Assembly: GCA_021797825.1 (NCBI GenBank)
Contig: JAJZZA010000015.1
Span: 1 to 55,821 of the forward strand
Direction of reading: 5' to 3'
DNA length: 55,821 bases
Source: Bacillota bacterium
GTDB lineage: Bacteria > Bacillota > Sulfobacillia > Sulfobacillales > Sulfobacillaceae
The translations under genes and the position numbers were made by a program. Positions 52,910 to 55,821 of the stretch are shown one piece after another (the first letter of the stretch is position 1; each line of letters starts with the position of its first letter). A model generated the notes under the pieces. The model was not told where the DNA came from, did not search any database, and saw only the letters and a program-made list of their open reading frames with translations.

Positions 52910-54124
52910 ATGGACATGGATAGGGCGTTGGGCCACTTTGGTCAGTATCTTCAGGAACACGAGTATCGGTCGGCCTCCATCAGTCAGTACATGCGGATTG
53001 CCGACCTGTTCCAGAGTTGGGTAGCAGGGCAAAGAGGAGAAGTGGCCAAATCGCTGCCCGAATTAGTCGCCGCCTATCTTGATTCCTCAGCGGCCATTGA
53101 TGGCCGCCCGAGAAGCTTTCACATGGTGCGTGCGGCACTCCATCGTTACATGGAATGGATGGCTCTAAAGCCGCCGGATGTTGCACCGCCCTCAGCCCCG
53201 GATGCTATCGCGCTGGAAGTGCAGGGGTATCTGCAGTACCTGCGCGATGTGGCCGGGCTCGCACTCGCCACGTGCCTGAGGCACCGGACCGTGGTCGAAC
53301 AGTTTCTTCGTACGGTGGCGACACCCCAGATTATCCCGCACAGCGAGTGGTTGACGGTATCCAAGGTCGAGCAATTTATTATCACTCAGTGGGCCCACCT
53401 TCAGCCCATTTCGAAAAAGGGGTCGATCGGCGTGATTCGCGGGTATGCCCGCTACCTCCGCTTTCGTGGTGTCGCCTTCGATCTCGGCATTCTCCGGCTG
53501 CCCTTGGCGGCGCCCGTCTGGAAACTCGCGTCCGTCCCCCAGACGTTGACGCAGGCGGACATCGACCGGTTATTGGAGTCTTACCTTACAGACACCGCGA
53601 CCGGGTGCCGGGATTGGGCCATCGCGGTATGCTTTGTCGACTTGGGTCTGCGGGCTTCCGAAGTCGCCAATCTGGCCCTCGACGACTTTGAATGGCGAGC
53701 CGGTCGCATCCGAATCCGCGCTTCCAAAACCCGGCAAGAGCGCGTGCTGCCCCTCCCGCAGCGGGTTGGCGACGCCGTGGCGCGCTATCTCACCGGGGCG
53801 CGGCCGTCCACCCCGGAACGCACCCTCTTCGTGCGATTTGCCCACCAGGCTGGGCAGCCCATGGGACGTGAACAAATCCGGGGGACCATTCGCCGCGCGT
53901 ACGCGCGGGCGGGATTTTCCTCGCACCTAACGGGCACCCATGTCTTGCGCCATACCAAGGCGGCAGCCCTGTACCACCAAGGATCCGACTTAAAAGTCAT
54001 CGCCGACATTCTGGGCCACACGTCCATTGACACGACGGTGATCTATACCAAGGTTGCCGGACCGGCCCTGGCACCGGTCCAAAGCCCCTGGCCTGGGGCG
54101 CGACCCGAGGGGGGTGCCCAATGA
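52910..54124 (+). CDS. Tyrosine recombinase 1 of a RIT element
   Basis: Protein of 404 residues. An N-terminal SAM-like core-binding domain is followed by the catalytic domain: Arg in GLRASEVANL (about 246), Lys in SKTRQERVLP, His-x-x-Arg in HVLRHTKAA, His in LGHTSIDTT and nucleophile Tyr in VIYTKVAG. Two ATGs (52910, 52916) are possible. Three different recombinases overlap head to tail, the arrangement of recombinase-in-trio elements. Its stop overlaps the second gene (ATGA). Confidence 0.87.
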   Translation: MDMDRALGHFGQYLQEHEYRSASISQYMRIADLFQSWVAGQRGEVAKSLPELVAAYLDSSAAIDGRPRSFHMVRAALHRYMEWMALKPPDVAPPSAPDAIALEVQGYLQYLRDVAGLALATCLRHRTVVEQFLRTVATPQIIPHSEWLTVSKVEQFIITQWAHLQPISKKGSIGVIRGYARYLRFRGVAFDLGILRLPLAAPVWKLASVPQTLTQADIDRLLESYLTDTATGCRDWAIAVCFVDLGLRASEVANLALDDFEWRAGRIRIRASKTRQERVLPLPQRVGDAVARYLTGARPSTPERTLFVRFAHQAGQPMGREQIRGTIRRAYARAGFSSHLTGTHVLRHTKAAALYHQGSDLKVIADILGHTSIDTTVIYTKVAGPALAPVQSPWPGARPEGGAQ

Positions 54125-55101
54125 CGCCCGACACTGAGAGTAGCCACCGCATCACCCGCCAAGTGGAAGCCTACATCGCGTTCAAGCGCGGCTTAGGCTT
54201 TCAATTGGCCGTCGAGGCCGATGAACTCCGGCGATTCGCGGCCTTTGCGCGACGCCAACATCATGAGGGCCCTCTGACGGCGGCTTTGGCCTTAGCGTGG
54301 GCTCAGGAACGCCCGCACTATACTCGCTGGTACCAAGCGAGACGGCTTGAAGTAGCTCATCGCTTTGCCGTCTACGCTCAAATCCAAGATGTTGAGACCG
54401 AAGTACCACCCCGTGGCACCTTTGGATCTTGCCACGGGCGGACCACCCCCTACCTCTTTACCTTGGCCGAAGTCCAGCAGGTCATGCAAGCGGCACAGGC
54501 ACTGCCATCACCGGATGGCCTGCGTGCGCAGGCCTTGTCCACCGCCATCGGCCTCCTCTGGGCGACGGGTCTCCGGCCCAGTGAACTCTGTAGCTTAATG
54601 CGCGAGGATGTTAACAAAATGCCGGGTATTCTTCATGTCCGTAAAACCAAGTTCACGAAAGAACGGGCATTGCCCCTGGACGCCACGGTCGTCGCGGCCC
54701 TGCAACAGTACGCGGCATTTCGGGATGTGCAGTGCCGGAACCCCAAGACCCGGCACTTTTTTCTCTCCACGGGTGGCATACCGCTGACCCTTCGCCATCT
54801 CGAATATGGCTTTACGGTCATCCGTAGGATCTTACTACCGCCAGGGGAATCGACCTGGCCAGGTCGGGCTCCCCGCCTGTACGACCTCCGCCATTCCTTT
54901 GCCTGTGCCACGATTCAGCGGTGGTATACCGAGGGGATTGACGTCAATCATCATTTGCTCTTGCTCTCAACCTATTTGGGACATGTCAAGCCGAGTGACA
55001 CCTATTGGTACCTCACCGGCACCCCAGAACTGTTGGCCCTGGCGACCGAACGATTCCAACAGTGGGCTGCGAATGCGGCCCGAAAAGGAGGCGACCACTA
55101 A
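54121..55101 (+). CDS. Tyrosine recombinase 2 of a RIT element
   Basis: Protein of 326 residues. Catalytic residues: Arg in TGLRPSELCSL, Lys in KTKFTKERALP, Arg in YDLRHSFAC (the usual leading His of HxxR is Tyr), His in YLGHVKPSDTYWYL, and Tyr in the same segment. This matches the RitB-like partner, which often has such an altered box. Its stop and the third start share TAATG. The N-terminal domain reads VEAYIAFKRGLGFQL. Confidence 0.85.
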   Translation: MTPDTESSHRITRQVEAYIAFKRGLGFQLAVEADELRRFAAFARRQHHEGPLTAALALAWAQERPHYTRWYQARRLEVAHRFAVYAQIQDVETEVPPRGTFGSCHGRTTPYLFTLAEVQQVMQAAQALPSPDGLRAQALSTAIGLLWATGLRPSELCSLMREDVNKMPGILHVRKTKFTKERALPLDATVVAALQQYAAFRDVQCRNPKTRHFFLSTGGIPLTLRHLEYGFTVIRRILLPPGESTWPGRAPRLYDLRHSFACATIQRWYTEGIDVNHHLLLLSTYLGHVKPSDTYWYLTGTPELLALATERFQQWAANAARKGGDH

Positions 55102-55821
55102 TGTCCACCAACCGGTTTCCCGCATTGCTTCAGGGATTCTTCCTGAATCGCCTCATGACCCAGCGCAATGCGTCTCCCGCGACGGTCCGGGCGTATCGGG
55201 ATACCTTTCGCCTCCTGCTTCGATACCTCGAGCAGACCCACCATGGCATGAGGGCGTCCGACGTCACTGTTGACATGCTGACTGCCGACACGATTTTGGC
55301 ATTTCTCACGGACTTGGAAGTCACTCGACACAACAGTATCAAGACGCGCAACCATCGGCTCGCGGCCATTCACTCGTTTATGGACTACGTCGGATTTGAG
55401 GCGCCAGAGTATTTGGCCATCATTCAGCGGGTCAAGCAGATTCCCTTTAAGAAAGCCCAGAGCCGCGTGGTGTCTTATCTCCTCCCTGAAGAAATGGAGG
55501 CGCTGCTGGCCGTCTGTGCCGTCGAGACATGGCTCGGCCGCCGCGATCGGCTCATGCTGGCTCTCCTCTACAATACCGGCATTCGGGTCTCGGAACTCGT
55601 ATCGCTCGCCTATGACTCGGTCCTGCAGACGCCGTCCGGCGTCCAGACCTTACGTATTTGGGGAAAGGGCCGCAAGGAGCGCGTTCTCCCACTTTGGCGC
55701 AACACCCAAGAATACGTGGCCGACTGGATGCGGGAGCGGGGAGGGGCCGGCCAGGACGAGTTGTTCAGCAACTGTCGTGGGGAGGGCTTAACGAGGTCGG
55801 GCGTCACCGCCCGACTGAAAC
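55101..55821 (+). CDS. Tyrosine recombinase 3 of a RIT element (runs off the window)
   Basis: Partial, 240 codons visible with no stop. N-terminal SAM-like domain (FPALLQGFFLNRLMTQRNASPATVRAYRDTF, cited as landmarks FLNRLM and SPATVRAYRD), then the catalytic Arg in TGIRVSELVSL and Lys in GKGRKERVLP. The HxxR, His and Tyr lie beyond 55821. The ATG overlaps the second gene's stop. GGAGGCGACC precedes it. It is open through the window end and is the third member of the trio. Confidence 0.83.
   Translation, partial: MSTNRFPALLQGFFLNRLMTQRNASPATVRAYRDTFRLLLRYLEQTHHGMRASDVTVDMLTADTILAFLTDLEVTRHNSIKTRNHRLAAIHSFMDYVGFEAPEYLAIIQRVKQIPFKKAQSRVVSYLLPEEMEALLAVCAVETWLGRRDRLMLALLYNTGIRVSELVSLAYDSVLQTPSGVQTLRIWGKGRKERVLPLWRNTQEYVADWMRERGGAGQDELFSNCRGEGLTRSGVTARLK

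Noticed and set aside
1-55821. CRISPR arrays, tRNA or rRNA genes
   Set aside because: No spaced direct-repeat array, no cloverleaf with a T-arm sequence and no rRNA-like conserved blocks were recognised.

Overview
The window is bacterial, GC-rich (roughly 58-60 percent by eye) and densely coding. Shine-Dalgarno sites are purine-rich (AAGGAGG type), ATGA and TGATG stop/start overlaps are common, and TTG and GTG starts occur. The Firmicutes-type pyruvate dehydrogenase order (E1alpha, E1beta, E2, E3), many short-chain dehydrogenases and acyl-CoA enzymes, and IS605/IS607, IS66 and recombinase-trio elements suggest a Bacillota chromosome such as Sulfobacillus or a relative. That placement is inference; there is no rRNA or marker gene here.

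Layout. 1-2.6 kb is a graveyard: relics of an MFS transporter, a formylglycine-generating-enzyme-like protein and a phytanoyl-CoA-dioxygenase-like protein, cut by a frameshifted tnpB copy. 2.9-6.1 kb is an operon of acyl-CoA synthetase, SDR and ABC ATPase, followed by a divergent zinc-ribbon gene with a sigma-A promoter overlapped by a TGTGA-N6-TCACA palindrome. 7.0-13.3 kb is a 2-oxoacid dehydrogenase operon in which the E3-like protein has both redox cysteines replaced by serine, followed by a HAD phosphatase and a CysQ-like phosphatase. 13.3-14.7 kb is decayed. 14.7-15.7 kb carries a small membrane protein and a HisA-like protein lacking the catalytic aspartates. 15.7-25.7 kb has a broken aminotransferase and lipid/acyl-CoA genes (acetyl/propionyl-CoA synthetase type, thioesterase, PAP2 phosphatase, two SDRs), a sulfurtransferase, an MBL hydrolase and a globin-coupled diguanylate cyclase.

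26.9-34.2 kb is a seven-gene catabolic operon: DeoR repressor, BtpA/SgcQ protein, APC permease, nucleotidyltransferase-like protein, metallophosphoesterase, FGGY kinase, SDR. Its promoter is followed by four helically phased GTGAY repeats. 34.5-38.1 kb has a class II aldolase, a TnpB relic and leuCD. 38.6-45.4 kb has a two-subunit hydroxyacyl-CoA dehydratase, malate synthase, a YciI protein, glycerate kinase, an FAH-family enzyme and a D-2-hydroxyacid dehydrogenase, which together fit glyoxylate/glycerate and acyl-CoA metabolism.

45.8-47.8 kb is an IS607-type element with both genes frameshifted. 48.6-51.9 kb is a tightly overlapped three-gene operon with an altronate-dehydratase-type large subunit, a fusion of an FAH-family domain to the SAF small-subunit domain, and a second large-subunit paralogue that has lost its cysteine motif. 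This is the best candidate for an undescribed enzyme system here. 51.9-55.8 kb stacks a TnpB relic, an IS66 transposase tail and a recombinase-in-trio (RIT) element whose end interrupts the IS66 tail; the third recombinase runs off the window.
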